DNA from: Pseudoselenomonas ruminantium
Lineage (GTDB): Bacteria; Bacillota; Negativicutes; Selenomonadales; Selenomonadaceae
Length of the DNA: 59,948 nucleotides
Assembly (NCBI GenBank): GCA_015058655.1
Contig: SVBX01000021.1
Span: forward strand, 1-59,948
Direction: 5' to 3'
Shown here: positions 59,874 to 59,948 of the stretch, one piece after another
How the letters are laid out: the number at the start of each line of letters is the position of its first letter
Position numbering within the stretch: position 1 is the first letter of the stretch
Made by a program: the position numbers and the translations under genes
Notes under the pieces: generated by a model
Database searches by the model: none
The model's input: only the letters and a program-made list of their open reading frames with translations
What the model was told of the DNA's origin: nothing

Positions 59874-59948
59874 GCGGAAATAGCTCAGTGGTAGAGCACC
59901 ACCTTGCCAAGGTGGGGGTCGCGAGTTCGAGCCTCGTTTTCCGCTCCA
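59874..59948 (+). tRNA. tRNA-Gly (anticodon GCC)
   Basis: The acceptor arms GCGGAAA and TTTCCGC enclose a D arm with AGTGGTAGA, an anticodon stem CCACC/GGTGG with loop TTGCCAA (anticodon GCC) and a T arm GTTCGAGCC. The encoded end is TCCA. The gene ends exactly at the window edge, so further tRNA genes may follow. Confidence 0.96.

Overview
The window looks like a chromosomal segment of a diderm Firmicute of the Negativicutes, most likely a Selenomonas-type organism (inference). It combines Firmicute-style ribosome binding sites, a glmS ribozyme and type I toxin loci with outer-membrane functions: two RND efflux systems, a TolC-family channel, lipoprotein adaptors and an FtsEX/EnvC-like module. 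It also carries flagellin, succinyl-CoA ligase, indolepyruvate oxidoreductase and futalosine-pathway menaquinone synthesis. Most genes are G+C-rich. A few intervals (21.3-22.8 kb, parts of 11-13 kb, 16.3-17.2 kb) are visibly richer in A+T.

Layout. 0-6 kb, minus strand: a double-domain CobT protein, Tex and MqnA. 6-10.8 kb: a MarR regulator followed by an RND adaptor and pump, with a palindrome over the promoter. 10.9-13.8 kb: a giant flagellin behind a sigma-28-like promoter. 13.9-16.2 kb: glmS with its ribozyme, and a dispersed repeat between ribozyme and ribosome binding site. 16.3-17.2 kb: a MntA/HepT toxin-antitoxin pair and a frameshifted small secreted peptide. 17.6-19.9 kb: a MEMO-AMMECR1 fusion plus radical SAM enzyme. 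20-22.8 kb: a ThrE exporter whose 3' end is duplicated around an A+T-rich two-gene insert. 22.9-26.7 kb: galM, an apparent type I toxin-antitoxin locus, sucCD. 26.7-33.4 kb, minus strand: AzlCD, YhdT-PanF, a histidine-kinase-like protein with a diguanylate cyclase, a secreted protein and a YitT protein. 33.9-37.7 kb: fructose operon fruR-fruK-fruA. 38-43.8 kb: TolC-adaptor-RND operon. 43.9-46.6 kb, minus: a secreted GH84 enzyme and a fused nucleotidyltransferase-HEPN protein. 46.8-50.6 kb: iorA-iorB-paaK. 50.6-55.4 kb: a secreted protein, LarE, a HAD phosphatase, an Rpn-family nuclease with a duplicated C-terminal tail gene, and a low-molecular-weight phosphatase. 55.5-55.9 kb: a second type I toxin with an antisense promoter. 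55.9-59.8 kb: ftsE-ftsX-envC-like-ctpA, then tRNA-Gly at the right edge.

The most interesting signals are these. (1) An Rpn nuclease gene has a strong internal ribosome binding site and start, and is followed by a separate gene duplicating exactly that C-terminal piece. (2) A locus at 24.1-24.37 kb has the architecture of the enterococcal par (Fst) type I system. (3) A CobT protein fuses an intact domain to a degenerate one lacking the catalytic Glu, like a covalent ArsAB heterodimer. (4) Miniature transposable elements with 10-bp target duplications are present, two of them in opposite orientation at the exact centre of the same hairpin repeat. No CRISPR array, prophage or full transposase gene was seen.
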